Shown: positions 1 to 11,275, counted from the first letter of the stretch. The stretch: 64,000 nucleotides of DNA from Legionella nagasakiensis (GCF_900639915.1 NZ_CAAAID010000007.1:62001-126000), one strand, 5' to 3'. Program-made: numbers and translations. Notes: generated by a model from the sequence alone, not told the origin.

Positions 1-1071
1 ATGAACCTCACTGAGCTGCATATACATCATCTGCGTAATATAAGATCTGCTCGTCTTTCGCTTCATTCGCGAATGAATGTCTTCTATGGTGAAAATGGCA
101 GTGGAAAAACCTCAGTGTTGGAAGCTGTTTATTTGTTGGGAACAGGTCATTCTTTTCGTACTCGTGAAATTATCCCTTTAATACAACAAGGAGAAAATAG
201 ACTGACGTTGTTTACAAAAACGGCTACTGAGGATTTAATTAGCATGCAAAAATCGTTGACGGGTTCAACGATAGTCAAGCTTAATCAACAATCTTGTCGT
301 AACAGCAGTGAGCTTGCTCGCTTTTTGCCTTGCCAGATTTTTTATCAAGATATTTTTCATATTATTGATGCAGGACCTTCGATACGCCGAAGTATATTAG
401 ACTGGGGGTTGTTTCACGTGAAACAGTCTTATCACCTGGTGTGGAAAGAATATCGGCGAGTACTTAAACAGCGTAATGCTTTGTTGAAACAAAAAGTCAG
501 TCATCAACAATTTATTCCCTGGGATAAATTGTTGGTGGATTTGTCTTATAAACTTGATGCAATGCGTCTAGATTATTTTACTCAATGGACAGAAGCTTTT
601 CAGTATTTTCTTTCCTGCTTAACCGATATACCTTGTGAGCTGCGTTATGATAAAGGATGGGATAAAAGAAATCATGGTAAAAAATTAGAAGACATTTTGA
701 CAGAACAGTTTGCAAGTGATTGCCAGCGCCAATACACGCAGTCAGGAGCTCATCAAGCTGATCTTATTTTTGACTCTCTATCTTCAGTTAAGGCTAAATA
801 TTTATTGTCTCGCGGTCAACAAAAAATTATTTTAATTGCATTAAAATTAGCGCAAGCTCATTTGTTGCAACAACCATGCATTTATCTGTTTGATGATGTA
901 ATTGCTGAATTGGATGATGTTCATTTGCGCCGGTTGATTCATTGCTTAATGCAGATTAAAGGGCAGTTTTTTTTTACGATTACCGATCAAAATCAGTTGC
1001 AGTTGCTGGAAACAATAGGCGATATGACAATTTATTCTTTAGATGAGGGTAAGATTCACTGTTTCACGTGA
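1..1071 (+). CDS. recF: RecF DNA replication/repair ATPase
   Basis: RecF is an SMC-like ABC ATPase that binds gapped DNA and helps RecOR load RecA at stalled forks. The 356-residue protein has the family's usual length. A Walker A motif (GENGSGKTS) lies near residues 31-39, the ABC signature-like segment (LLSRGQQK) near 267, and the Walker B region (YLFDDVIAELD) near 296. The ATG is the first base of the window, so upstream signals cannot be seen. In many gammaproteobacteria the order is dnaA-dnaN-recF-gyrB, and gyrB does follow here, after two small orphan genes, so the replication origin region is probably just upstream (inference). The gene contains two perfect parS palindromes, the second overlapping its stop codon. 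Confidence 0.97.
   Translation: MNLTELHIHHLRNIRSARLSLHSRMNVFYGENGSGKTSVLEAVYLLGTGHSFRTREIIPLIQQGENRLTLFTKTATEDLISMQKSLTGSTIVKLNQQSCRNSSELARFLPCQIFYQDIFHIIDAGPSIRRSILDWGLFHVKQSYHLVWKEYRRVLKQRNALLKQKVSHQQFIPWDKLLVDLSYKLDAMRLDYFTQWTEAFQYFLSCLTDIPCELRYDKGWDKRNHGKKLEDILTEQFASDCQRQYTQSGAHQADLIFDSLSSVKAKYLLSRGQQKIILIALKLAQAHLLQQPCIYLFDDVIAELDDVHLRRLIHCLMQIKGQFFFTITDQNQLQLLETIGDMTIYSLDEGKIHCFT
410..425. other. parS: parS site inside recF
   Basis: The sequence TGTTTCACGTGAAACA is a perfect 16-base palindrome and matches the conserved bacterial parS consensus bound by ParB. It lies inside the recF coding region, encoding LFHVKQ. ParB would nucleate here to organise and segregate the origin region. Confidence 0.88.
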
Positions 1072-1075
1072 AACA
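1060..1075. other. parS: parS site across the recF stop codon
   Basis: A second identical copy of the perfect palindrome TGTTTCACGTGAAACA spans the recF stop codon, 650 bases after the first. Two exact copies so close together, next to an origin-proximal gene, make chance occurrence very unlikely. Confidence 0.9.
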
Positions 1076-1245
1076 AATGTTAGTGAATGGTTATTTTTAT
1101 ATACGCAAATCAATACTCCTGCTGTTTTATTGTTAATTTCAAACTTTTATTGTATTATAATTAACCATTTATGCTTTGTGTGAATACTATCTTAAGTATT
1201 AATAGATTGAGTAATTATGATTCAATGATTCAATAGGAGAGATCG

Positions 1246-1830
1246 ATGCCCAATTTTTTTGGCAGGCCATTTTCGGCAAAACAAAAAAAGCCTAATGATA
1301 AAAAAAATTTTTTTCAGAATTATAATGATCATTTGCAGTATTTGCAGGTTGATTTAGCAGAAAAGCTATTGGCTAAACATCCTCGGGGATCACATGATCT
1401 TTTAGCAGCTTTAATGGATGAAATATTGAGTTTGAAGCATTTGACAATGTTTGATGGATTGCGCGATGGCTATGATTATTTTGATGAGGTGATGGGTGCA
1501 AGTGTTGTTCCTCTTCTAGGTGTTGGGGCCATGGTTGGCTCAGTAGGTCTTGCTATTTGGGAAGGCATACAGGCATTAGCGATTAAAATGAATCTCCAAG
1601 AAAATGATTATGGACAACATGGAGATAAGGCATTAACTTGTCTCGTAGTTGCAGGGGCATCACTTGTACTTAGTGCCGCAATTTTCCTTAAATCAGTGAT
1701 TGGTTTGGTAACAAGGCCAATCGTGACAGCGATTCAAGGCTGGAAACCTCAAGATGAAGAGCGCTTTTACAATGAAGATTCTTGGGAAAGCACTGCAACA
1801 AAAGAAATAGCAAGATTATTTACCATCTAA
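1246..1830 (+). CDS. Hypothetical two-TM membrane protein
   Basis: Unrecognised protein of 194 residues. The N-terminal 80 residues are polar and helical, with a Lys-rich stretch near residues 12-20. Two hydrophobic segments follow, at about 84-110 and 131-158, both rich in Gly, Ala and Val. A short acidic tail ends the protein. There is no signal peptide. The start is supported by an AGGAGA ribosome binding site just upstream. It stands alone between recF and gyrB, where many species have nothing, so it looks like a lineage-specific insertion. A type IV-secreted effector is possible, but nothing in the sequence proves it. Confidence 0.7.
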   Translation: MPNFFGRPFSAKQKKPNDKKNFFQNYNDHLQYLQVDLAEKLLAKHPRGSHDLLAALMDEILSLKHLTMFDGLRDGYDYFDEVMGASVVPLLGVGAMVGSVGLAIWEGIQALAIKMNLQENDYGQHGDKALTCLVVAGASLVLSAAIFLKSVIGLVTRPIVTAIQGWKPQDEERFYNEDSWESTATKEIARLFTI

Positions 1831-1953
1831 AAAGAATAATTTAGATAGCATAACGTGATATCCAGGTTCTTTATGCTAGAATTCTGATTGTTATTAGGTA
1901 ACAATCAGAATTCATAGGATACATTTTACATATTTAATTATTATTCTTCAGAT

Positions 1954-2265
1954 ATGAAAACATCCATTATATTAATATTGCTGATCTTCAATGTAAATTA
2001 CTGCTGGGCACTACGGTGCAATGGGCAGCTAGTTTATGAAGGTGATAAGCAAACGATAGTATTGAGTAAATGTGGCGAACCTCAAACTAAAAAAACACTT
2101 AGTACTTCCCAGGATTTATACAATGAAGAAGGGGTAAAATTTGGTTCGGCCCCTTTTCTTACTGAAGTGTGGACTTATCATGAGTCTCCTCAAAATTTTG
2201 TTTATAAAGTGTATTTTACCAATAAAGTTGTGACTTCAATGACGGCTAATTTACCGTCTCCATAA
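1954..2265 (+). CDS. Secreted DUF2845-like protein
   Basis: Small exported protein of 103 residues. A Sec signal peptide covers about residues 1-19 (hydrophobic core ILILLIFNV, cleavage near CWA-L). The mature part carries the pattern RCNGQLVYEGD...VLSKCGEP, typical of the DUF2845 family of small periplasmic or envelope proteins. Two cysteines in the mature part, in RCNG and KCGE, could form a disulfide. Its function is not known. It is a single gene between an orphan membrane protein and gyrB, with no strong ribosome binding site visible. Confidence 0.75.
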   Translation: MKTSIILILLIFNVNYCWALRCNGQLVYEGDKQTIVLSKCGEPQTKKTLSTSQDLYNEEGVKFGSAPFLTEVWTYHESPQNFVYKVYFTNKVVTSMTANLPSP

Positions 2266-2429
2266 AAAACAACATATATCATTTATCATTCATCTGCCAG
2301 TATTCAACTATAGCAGTCAAAATCGCATAGCTTTTCAGCCTCAGGCATAAAATTGTGATTTTTTCTCGGCAAATCAATTTAAATTCGTTCTCTTTAAAAA
2401 TCCCAACATGCAAACTAAGGTTGAATAAT

Positions 2430-2437
2430 GGTATAAT
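2430..2437 (+). promoter_or_regulatory. Extended -10 promoter of gyrB
   Basis: TGGTATAAT is an extended -10 element (TG-N-TATAAT) 38 bases before the gyrB start. The -35 position 17 bases upstream (TGCAAA) is poor, as expected for extended -10 promoters. The remaining 200 bases of this gap hold nothing else that I recognise. Confidence 0.6.
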
Positions 2438-2454
2438 TTATCTTTTAGCCTTGA

Positions 2455-4893
<2,439 letters not shown>

Positions 4894-5019
4894 TCCCTGT
4901 AGAAGATAAACCGCATCCTTGCGGTAAAGCATATTCAGCGTGCTGGTCCTTTTTTGACTTCTTGTCAGACAATCCTTGTCGTTCCCTGTGATCTAAGTAT
5001 AACTTTTTCACAGTCTGTG

Positions 5020-5355
5020 TCATGCTGATTTCGTCTGATTATTATGTAAGAAATATCTCAATACAGTGAGTGTGCTTCGATCAATAAGGGCTGACCACAA
5101 CCCATTTTTGATGCTGGCTATCGTTGCCACAACAGCAACCTGCCCTAATTGCCGCAGCCATGTTAAAGTGGTATTCAACCGCCCTCCTTTAAATCCTATT
5201 ATAAAAGCGGTCAACAGCACAGAAATAATGATGATTTTGTTATCTTTTATGTGCTGTTGAAGATAGCGTGTCTGTTGGTGAGCCTTAATCTGATGCTGTT
5301 GGAATTTCTGTTCTAGTTCGGTTACAGTCAGAATGATTTGCTTGCGCGTGCTCAT
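5020..5355 (-). CDS. YqjK-like small membrane protein
   Basis: Predicted protein of 111 residues. The N-terminal half is a Gln-rich amphipathic helix, followed by one hydrophobic segment near residues 40-60 (IIIISVLLTAFIIGF) and a basic C-terminus. Size, position and pattern resemble YqjK, the third member of the yqjD-yqjE-yqjK operon. Sequence similarity is weak, so the call rests mainly on context. I chose the second possible start (MSTRKQ), which follows a plausible GGAC-type binding site. Even so, the gene overlaps the end of the yqjE-like gene by 71 bases, which is long for neighbours on the same strand. Confidence 0.55.
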   Translation of the reverse strand: MSTRKQIILTVTELEQKFQQHQIKAHQQTRYLQQHIKDNKIIIISVLLTAFIIGFKGGRLNTTLTWLRQLGQVAVVATIASIKNGLWSALIDRSTLTVLRYFLHNNQTKSA

Positions 5356-5710
5356 GATCGTCACTGTCCTTATTTGGAGATAGAATTTTCCTTGTCTTTG
5401 TAAAACTCATGTTTTTTATATTAAATTGCAGGTACTTAAGTAAAACACCAAGTAGAATAAAATTTAGGAATAAGATGGATGATATTGCAATCATTGCACT
5501 GTCATATAGTACGTTAATACCGTAGCCTATCATAAACATTGCCGTCAACCAGATAGCTATTAAAACAACAAACAACATACAGAGATTTAGCAACAATGGA
5601 AAAATACTGAGGCCGGCAAGCCTTGCCTCCAACTTGATGATTGCAATGGTCGTTTTAATCATTTCTAGCTTGTTGGAAACAAGACTAAGTAATTCATCTA
5701 CAGCACGCAT
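5285..5710 (-). CDS. YqjE-like inner-membrane protein (holin-like superfamily III)
   Basis: Protein of 141 residues with two strong transmembrane segments at about residues 34-60 and 68-92 between polar ends. This is the layout of the YqjE / phage-holin-like superfamily III proteins. Its start codon overlaps the stop of the DUF883 gene (TAATG), so the two are translationally coupled. In enterobacteria YqjD and YqjE are membrane proteins linked to stationary phase, and YqjD binds ribosomes. The assignment to this pair is by order and architecture. Confidence 0.7.
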   Translation of the reverse strand: MRAVDELLSLVSNKLEMIKTTIAIIKLEARLAGLSIFPLLLNLCMLFVVLIAIWLTAMFMIGYGINVLYDSAMIAISSILFLNFILLGVLLKYLQFNIKNMSFTKTRKILSPNKDSDDHEHAQANHSDCNRTRTEIPTASD

Positions 5711-5970
5711 TATTTTCTTAAGATAGAAGAGAGTAAAAAACCAACACCTGCAGCAACTAATATAGATGCCAAGGGGTTTTTTCTAACTTTCTCCAGCATT
5801 TGATCAGAATGTTCTTTAACGTTTTTTTGAGCATCCTCAACTCTATGTAATCCTTCCTCATAAAGTTCATGCGCAAGTTTTTTACTCTCCTTGAGCAGCT
5901 CACTGGCGGCTTCTCCTACATGCGATTTGTTGGAGTTTGATTCAGGATGCTTTTTGTTTACATTATCCAT
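5710..5970 (-). CDS. DUF883 / YqjD-ElaB family membrane-anchored protein
   Basis: Protein of 86 residues with a long charged helix (residues 10-65) and one C-terminal membrane anchor (LASILVAAGVGFLLSSIL, about 66-84). It ends in basic residues. This tail-anchored architecture and the motif VRKNPLASILVAAGVGFLL are typical of DUF883 proteins (YqjD, ElaB, YgaM), which tether ribosomes to the inner membrane in stationary phase in E. coli. It is the first gene of a three-gene operon running leftward. Confidence 0.85.
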   Translation of the reverse strand: MDNVNKKHPESNSNKSHVGEAASELLKESKKLAHELYEEGLHRVEDAQKNVKEHSDQMLEKVRKNPLASILVAAGVGFLLSSILRK

Positions 5971-6028
5971 TGCCTTAATATCCTTTTAGTTATGAATGGT
6001 AATCATAAGCATAGTAGAGCTTACTTGG

Positions 6029-7216
6029 TTATGTAAACCTTAAATATTTAAAAAGATAAAAACCAAGCAGGAATGCGAAAAAATTAGGAACTAATAAAAT
6101 GGCGAAGGCTTGTTCTATCGTTTGATGATCTAAGATATAGCCCAAAAGAATTGCCAGTCCACTAAATAACAAACGGGTTGTAAGCGAATCAATACTTAAT
6201 ACGCTCGCTCTTGCAAAGGAGGATAAACGCTGATTCATTAAATAATAAATAAAAGGCATTTTAATGCCAAAGGTTAAGGCCGCGAATAAAATAAAGATGA
6301 ATTGCCATTTGGCTGAGGATAAGCTCAATACAAGCAACATAAGTAGTAGAAAAACAGGTAATAAGAGGTAGATTTTTTCTTTATAAAACTGAATAATCTT
6401 TGCCGTGTAGCTGGAGGTGAAACCGGTTAATAAATTATAAAATAACCAGATCATTCCGATGCTTATAAAAGATAATCCATATTCGTTAATAAATACCTGC
6501 AGTAACCAGAATGAAGCAAGCGATATGATGCTTAAGCATGAAGAGTAAAGAATGATTGCTTGAATTGGCCTATTTTTTCTGTTGAATAAAAAATAATGAA
6601 TACGCATGCCTTGCCTTTTAACATCACACTTTAATCTTTTTTTAAACAAATCTGGTCGAACTCGTGAAATAGGTTCCTTAAGTAAAAAACTTAGAATGAT
6701 AAGTGGAATTGCTGTAAGAGCGGCCAAGATCGCCAGTAAAACAATATTAAGCGTGGCAATAAAGCCGCCAGTAATGCCTGAAATACTTTCACCAAATCGA
6801 GCATAGGCATGAACTTGAGATTCTTGATGCAAATATTGCTCGAGTTGATTTGATTCTTTGGCTGACTCATAGAGTAATGCTGAATCACTCCCTGAAAAAA
6901 AAGCGTAGCCGGCGGCTAGTATTCCTTCTGCAACAGAAAAACCGGAAAATGTTTGCCAGAAAACAAAACAAGAACCACCAACCAAATAACAAAAACTGCC
7001 ACAAATGAGACTCAATCTTCTTCCCATTATGTCGGCAAATATGCCTCCGGGCAGTTCCAATAAAATTAAGGTGAGCGAAAAAATCGCTTGAGTTAAAAAA
7101 ATTTGCTGATAGTCTAAGCCTATGTGGCGACCATATAAGACATAAAATGGCAGCAGAACATTATAGAAACGAAGAGCCGACATGTATTTTAATAGAGTGA
7201 AATTTTGTTGCATCAT
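6029..7216 (-). CDS. MFS transporter
   Basis: Twelve-helix major facilitator protein of 395 residues. The loop between helices 2 and 3 carries the MFS signature (GGIFADIMGRRLSLI near residue 55). The substrate cannot be told from the sequence. I start it at the ATG overlapping the stop of the upstream secreted-protein gene (AAATGATG). A GTG six codons earlier is possible but has no better binding site. It is the last gene of the unit flippase, secreted protein, MFS, all read leftward, so an envelope-related export role is reasonable inference. Confidence 0.85.
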   Translation of the reverse strand: MMQQNFTLLKYMSALRFYNVLLPFYVLYGRHIGLDYQQIFLTQAIFSLTLILLELPGGIFADIMGRRLSLICGSFCYLVGGSCFVFWQTFSGFSVAEGILAAGYAFFSGSDSALLYESAKESNQLEQYLHQESQVHAYARFGESISGITGGFIATLNIVLLAILAALTAIPLIILSFLLKEPISRVRPDLFKKRLKCDVKRQGMRIHYFLFNRKNRPIQAIILYSSCLSIISLASFWLLQVFINEYGLSFISIGMIWLFYNLLTGFTSSYTAKIIQFYKEKIYLLLPVFLLLMLLVLSLSSAKWQFIFILFAALTFGIKMPFIYYLMNQRLSSFARASVLSIDSLTTRLLFSGLAILLGYILDHQTIEQAFAILLVPNFFAFLLGFYLFKYLRFT

Positions 7217-7674
7217 TTTTGGTGATGGTGCCACTTATTCAGACCCAATTCCATGCCACTTAAATTGCCTTTGCAAAAACCAGGACTGTACCATCCGCCT
7301 CTAGTGGTGCGGGCATTTTTATCCAATATAAAATAGACTAAATTTTCCGCGTTATGCGTCTTGCCTTTTAGAGTAAAGCTGACCGCCTGTTTTCCTAAAA
7401 ATAACCATTGATTTTTATTTAAAAAGGTTGTTTGCAATCGTTGATAGTCAAGAATTTTAAGATGACGGTTCGGTTCATAAACCGGTTTGTCATCCTTAAT
7501 CGTATAGTAAACCGGCTCGGAATAAAGCGCTTGACATTCAGCCATGCTGATATGTTTATTGATTGATTCAATATTATAAAAATGACTCACAAATTTATTT
7601 TCATTGGCGCGCACAACATCATGGAACATGAATAGGGTTAATGATGAAAGGAAAAGCATAAGATAATGTTTCAT
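7213..7674 (-). CDS. Secreted hypothetical protein
   Basis: Unrecognised exported protein of 153 residues. A Sec signal peptide occupies residues 1-23 (core LMLFLSSLTLFMF, cleavage near VRA-N). The mature region has two cysteines (in MAECQAL and PGFCKGN) that could pair, and a conserved-looking end GGWYSPGFCKGNLSGMELG. It ends in a His-rich tail. It is coupled to the downstream MFS gene by a four-base overlap and follows a polysaccharide flippase gene. Confidence 0.75.
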   Translation of the reverse strand: MKHYLMLFLSSLTLFMFHDVVRANENKFVSHFYNIESINKHISMAECQALYSEPVYYTIKDDKPVYEPNRHLKILDYQRLQTTFLNKNQWLFLGKQAVSFTLKGKTHNAENLVYFILDKNARTTRGGWYSPGFCKGNLSGMELGLNKWHHHQK

Positions 7675-7715
7675 AAACGCTCCTTGTCAATCAATGTTTC
7701 TAAAGTTTGTGATTT

Positions 7716-9032
7716 TTAAAATAAAGATATTGGATGTAAACCTAATTTTTTACGGGTTATTAAGGTAGTGATAAATGGTTTAACAATCAACACAAATCCC
7801 GTCGCTAATGCTGTTCCTAAAATGTCAAAAAAATAAGTAGCGGGGATAACCAATATAAACATCATTCCCAGTTCTACAATACTCCATTTTAAAACCACGC
7901 GTTCATAGCCAGCAAATACTAATAAAACGGGAGCAATGCGGCCAATGCATGAAAGTCCGCTGGCAATGACTAAAATAATCAATTCGAGTTCAACCTGAGT
8001 ATAATCAGGTCCAAAATGCAAAAGAATGGGCTTGGCAAAAAACACAATCAGAACGATTAAGGCAATGATTAAGGTGAAAACAACTAGGTTTGTTTTATTG
8101 AGTTTGTATTGTAACTCTCTTCGGCCTTGTTCACTGCCAAGTAATTCAGAAAATTTAGGTTTTAATCCTTGATAAGCGCTGGCTGGTACCAACCATAACA
8201 TTGAAACGACCGTAAGAATGGCAGCGTAGTAACCAACGTTGGTTTCATTCTTTGAAAATACCTCCACGGCGAGCAGATCAAGCGCACAAGTAATTGAAAA
8301 AATAATGTTATTAGCAATTAGACGAGAGGAAGTTTTTAACCAATCCATTTGAGACAAGGACGTGTTAATCAGTTTTTTTACCCCTAATTGTAATAGTTGT
8401 AAAATCTCTTCGTTCATGGATAGAGTTGATATGGTTGATATCAGGACAAACGAGAAAAACAAGACAGCGATGATGCTTGTGTTGTTTAATTCCGGATCAA
8501 TAAACAAAACAACTAAAACAAATAAAATCAACTCAATCAAATATTTGAGTGGATTAGTATAAAACGATGAAAGCAATACGCGATTACTGCTGAGTAAGAA
8601 ACTACCTGAGAGCGTAGTGATGGCGGCAAAAGGGACTAACCATAATGTATAAACGGCTAAATGATATTGATTGATGCCTTTAACATTTAAGTGATGAAGC
8701 AGCGACATCAAGCCAAATGCAGCAACCGCAAGCATAAAGGTAACTAAAAAAGTAAGGCTGAGTAATTTTATATTCCAAGCGAGGTAGTTTGTTGCGGTTG
8801 CTTTATTATCTAAATGTAAATATTTTGCAAAAAAACGATTTGCGCCGACATTGGTACCAAACAAAGACAAGGTCACTAAAATGTTCAATAGTTTTATGGC
8901 GACACTGTAATCACCATAAATGGTTGCTGTCAGATGGCGAGCTAGAAAAACGTTTAAAGAAAATTTGATCACATACCCCACGATAGCTAATGCAAATAAC
9001 AAATATGCGATCTTAATTTCGTTTTTTATCAT
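7716..9032 (-). CDS. Oligosaccharide flippase / polysaccharide biosynthesis protein (MOP superfamily)
   Basis: Integral membrane protein of 438 residues with about twelve transmembrane helices. The N-terminal pattern (FLARHLTATIYGDYSVAIKLLNILVTLSLFGTNVGANRFFAKYL) is typical of Wzx-like flippases, which move lipid-linked oligosaccharides across the inner membrane. There is no glycosyltransferase next to it, so the substrate is unknown. It leads the leftward unit shared with the secreted protein and the MFS transporter. Confidence 0.8.
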   Translation of the reverse strand: MIKNEIKIAYLLFALAIVGYVIKFSLNVFLARHLTATIYGDYSVAIKLLNILVTLSLFGTNVGANRFFAKYLHLDNKATATNYLAWNIKLLSLTFLVTFMLAVAAFGLMSLLHHLNVKGINQYHLAVYTLWLVPFAAITTLSGSFLLSSNRVLLSSFYTNPLKYLIELILFVLVVLFIDPELNNTSIIAVLFFSFVLISTISTLSMNEEILQLLQLGVKKLINTSLSQMDWLKTSSRLIANNIIFSITCALDLLAVEVFSKNETNVGYYAAILTVVSMLWLVPASAYQGLKPKFSELLGSEQGRRELQYKLNKTNLVVFTLIIALIVLIVFFAKPILLHFGPDYTQVELELIILVIASGLSCIGRIAPVLLVFAGYERVVLKWSIVELGMMFILVIPATYFFDILGTALATGFVLIVKPFITTLITRKKLGLHPISLF

Positions 9033-9073
9033 TTAAATTGTTCCTTCTCAATGAACCATCAAGCTTATTCGTA

Positions 9074-10150
9074 TCAGGCATTACGAGTCAAACCCACAGG
9101 AGATGGGGGAACAGGGCCAGAAATAAGACCAATAATATTAGTTACCATCATTAAGGTCTGTTTGGAATTAGCATCTCTATTATCTATATAATACCATCGA
9201 TTCAAGTAGGGAATTGCAACGGCTGCATGCACGGGTTGTTTTTCACAGTAATGGATTTTCATCATTCCGCGTAGAACTTTCTGCCAATCAAATGGTTTAC
9301 CATTTGGAAAACGGGTGATGGTAGCAATGTGATTTTCCGCATCTTCCTGTGGAACAGCCATTCCTTTAGATAGATAATTTAAAATACCTAAAACAGAGCG
9401 GGTAATGAGGGGGGTGGCATAAGGTGCCTCGTAGTTGGTAAAAATAATTTTGTTTTTGTATAGTTTGATTCCTGCTTTATTTAAAATTCGTTTTTCTTTT
9501 GTTTTTAATTTTGCTTTTTGATTTAAGTGCAATGTTAATTTTTCATGGTGGTTTTCAATCTGATAAGAAATGATAAATGCATCGTCAAGTTGTAAACGTC
9601 TCAGTACGTAGACCATGTCAATAAAATCTTGATAGCGAGGTACATGGCTGGAGGTAGGCCGCGCCGCACTAGAGGCATTAGCGGCATCGCCAGCCTGTTG
9701 GAGCGTCACGCGGAATACACGTGCGATACTCCAAGACGATTCAAGTAATAGCGAAATTTGCCTTAAATTAAGCGCCGATAAAAAACGAGTATGGAACATT
9801 TGATCATCTAACGGCGTGTAGCTAATGATGGGATTATCACTATAGATAAGTCCCGTTGAACCTTCTAACTTATTTTCAGTGGAGGTTGGTTGTGTAAATA
9901 ATTTTGAATAAGCTTCAAGTCTCCCTTCTCTTTGTATTTTTGTACTGCCAGAAATATTACCCACACTGAGTACTACTGGTGAATGATCGTATCGTAAACG
10001 CACAATGTTAAGTAACAGCTCCTGATTTTTACTGTCGCCTAATGCCAGATTGTATGAATAACGATCATTATGAAGAACTTTAGGACCAATGGAATGGCAT
10101 CCGGTGAGAAACATTAGAAAGACAATGAAAATCCCTTTATAAACCTGCAT
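9074..10150 (-). CDS. Lipoprotein of unknown function
   Basis: Predicted lipoprotein of 358 residues. The ATG chosen follows AAGGTG by six bases. A GTG six codons upstream is the alternative. The signal peptide ends in a lipobox, LTGC, with Cys18 as the lipidated residue. The mature protein starts with a conserved-looking stretch (YSYNLALGDSKNQELLLNIVRLRY) and has an Ala/Ser-rich linker near residue 160, with no domain that I recognise. From memory of synteny, L. pneumophila has candidate Dot/Icm substrates between gyrB and hfq. A lipobox argues against this one being a cytosolically injected effector. Confidence 0.75.
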   Translation of the reverse strand: MQVYKGIFIVFLMFLTGCHSIGPKVLHNDRYSYNLALGDSKNQELLLNIVRLRYDHSPVVLSVGNISGSTKIQREGRLEAYSKLFTQPTSTENKLEGSTGLIYSDNPIISYTPLDDQMFHTRFLSALNLRQISLLLESSWSIARVFRVTLQQAGDAANASSAARPTSSHVPRYQDFIDMVYVLRRLQLDDAFIISYQIENHHEKLTLHLNQKAKLKTKEKRILNKAGIKLYKNKIIFTNYEAPYATPLITRSVLGILNYLSKGMAVPQEDAENHIATITRFPNGKPFDWQKVLRGMMKIHYCEKQPVHAAVAIPYLNRWYYIDNRDANSKQTLMMVTNIIGLISGPVPPSPVGLTRNA

Positions 10151-10221
10151 AAACACCTTACGAATCACTTATCTTATTGAATGTTAATGGTATGATATTC
10201 CATATGGCAACTTATTTTTTT

Positions 10222-10248
10222 ATCCCTGTGTGCCGGTCACACAGGGAT
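10222..10248. terminator. Perfect 11-bp hairpin
   Basis: ATCCCTGTGTG pairs exactly with CACACAGGGAT around a five-base loop. It lies just past the stop of the 10258-10854 gene. A T-tract sits on the wrong side for that gene, so this is either an imperfect terminator or a structural repeat. Confidence 0.5.
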
Positions 10249-10257
10249 TTCGAATGA

Positions 10258-10854
10258 TTAAATTCCAGGTTGGAAAGTATGATCCGTATCCAAGGGTTGC
10301 TCCGAAATAATACGGCTGCCGAACATGGTCTGCGGTGTTGTTGTCGGCGATGATGGCCTTAAGATAGCTTCATTAATCGCTTGAGCTAATAGACTGCGTT
10401 CGCCAAATGCCAGGTTGATATTGCGTGCCAACGTACTTTTATTTGCAACGGGTGTTGTTTCCGCCAAGCGAGCAGCAAGCCTGTCTGCCTGGGTTTCTAT
10501 TAACGCAGAACATAAGCTTGAGAATTTGATGTATAAATCAACATTAAACTCAGGTGCCAAAAATTGGCGATGAGGATAACGATTTCGTAAATCAAGAATA
10601 CTCTCAAGTCGTTGGCGTACTTCTAATGCTTGTGAGATGGTTGCATGAAACGTTTCTTCATCTTTTTCTGGATGCCGCAATGCTTCGACGGCGTAGTTAA
10701 AGTCTCTTAGCGATTCTGCGGCAACAGACAGCACCATGTTCGTTGCAACGTCAATTTTTTCTTCAGGTGGCAAGGCATCTAAAATTCGTACGTTTTGTGC
10801 CAATTTTTCTGATGTTAATGGTTCTGTCAGTAGCGTCTCTAGTTCTTCTCTCAT
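10258..10854 (-). CDS. Hypothetical cytosolic helical protein, possible effector
   Basis: Unrecognised protein of 198 residues without signal peptide or membrane segment. It is predicted to be almost wholly helical for residues 1-165, with many Glu, Leu and Ala, followed by a Ser/Thr/Pro-rich disordered tail (SSPTTTPQT). It is divergent from hfq. A polar tail after a helical body is common in type IV-secreted proteins of Legionella, and neighbouring loci in L. pneumophila carry named effector candidates, but this is inference only. Confidence 0.7.
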   Translation of the reverse strand: MREELETLLTEPLTSEKLAQNVRILDALPPEEKIDVATNMVLSVAAESLRDFNYAVEALRHPEKDEETFHATISQALEVRQRLESILDLRNRYPHRQFLAPEFNVDLYIKFSSLCSALIETQADRLAARLAETTPVANKSTLARNINLAFGERSLLAQAINEAILRPSSPTTTPQTMFGSRIISEQPLDTDHTFQPGI

Positions 10855-10998
10855 ATCAATGTCCTTATTGAATAATGGCTTATAATCATAACCGAATCAT
10901 TTTGTACTGTCATGGTCCGAATTAAAGTTTTATTTTATTTGGTCGATGAATCAAATAAATGTTGTTGCCTTAATAATAACAATTATAAGGAGCGGGCA

Positions 10999-11223
10999 AT
11001 GTCTTCAAATCATTTATTACAGGATTCTTTTCTCAAGGAATTATCCAAAGAAAAAATGCCGGTATCTATTTTTCTGGTGAACGGCATTAAATTACATGGC
11101 GTTATTGCGTGTTTTGATGAGCAGGTCATCATGTTAAAAAACTCAATAACGCAGATGGTGTATAAACATGCAATTTCGACCGTTGTTCCTGCTCGGCCAG
11201 TGACGCTGCCTACTAGTGAATAA
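10999..11223 (+). CDS. hfq: RNA chaperone Hfq
   Basis: Hexameric Sm-like protein that pairs small RNAs with mRNAs. The 74-residue form starts at the ATG behind a strong AAGGAGCGGG site. An in-frame extension upstream has no binding site. The Sm1 motif ([24 protein letters not shown]) and the Sm2 motif ([13 protein letters not shown], with the RNA-binding YKHA in place of the usual YKHAI) are intact. The C-terminal tail is short ([10 protein letters not shown]). It is directly followed by hflX, the usual gammaproteobacterial order. Confidence 0.97.
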   Translation: MSSNHLLQDSFLKELSKEKMPVSIFLVNGIKLHGVIACFDEQVIMLKNSITQMVYKHAISTVVPARPVTLPTSE

Positions 11224-11275
11224 AGGAAATTTATGGCAGACTGGCGGTCATTTTTTAACGAATGGAAAGTCTATT

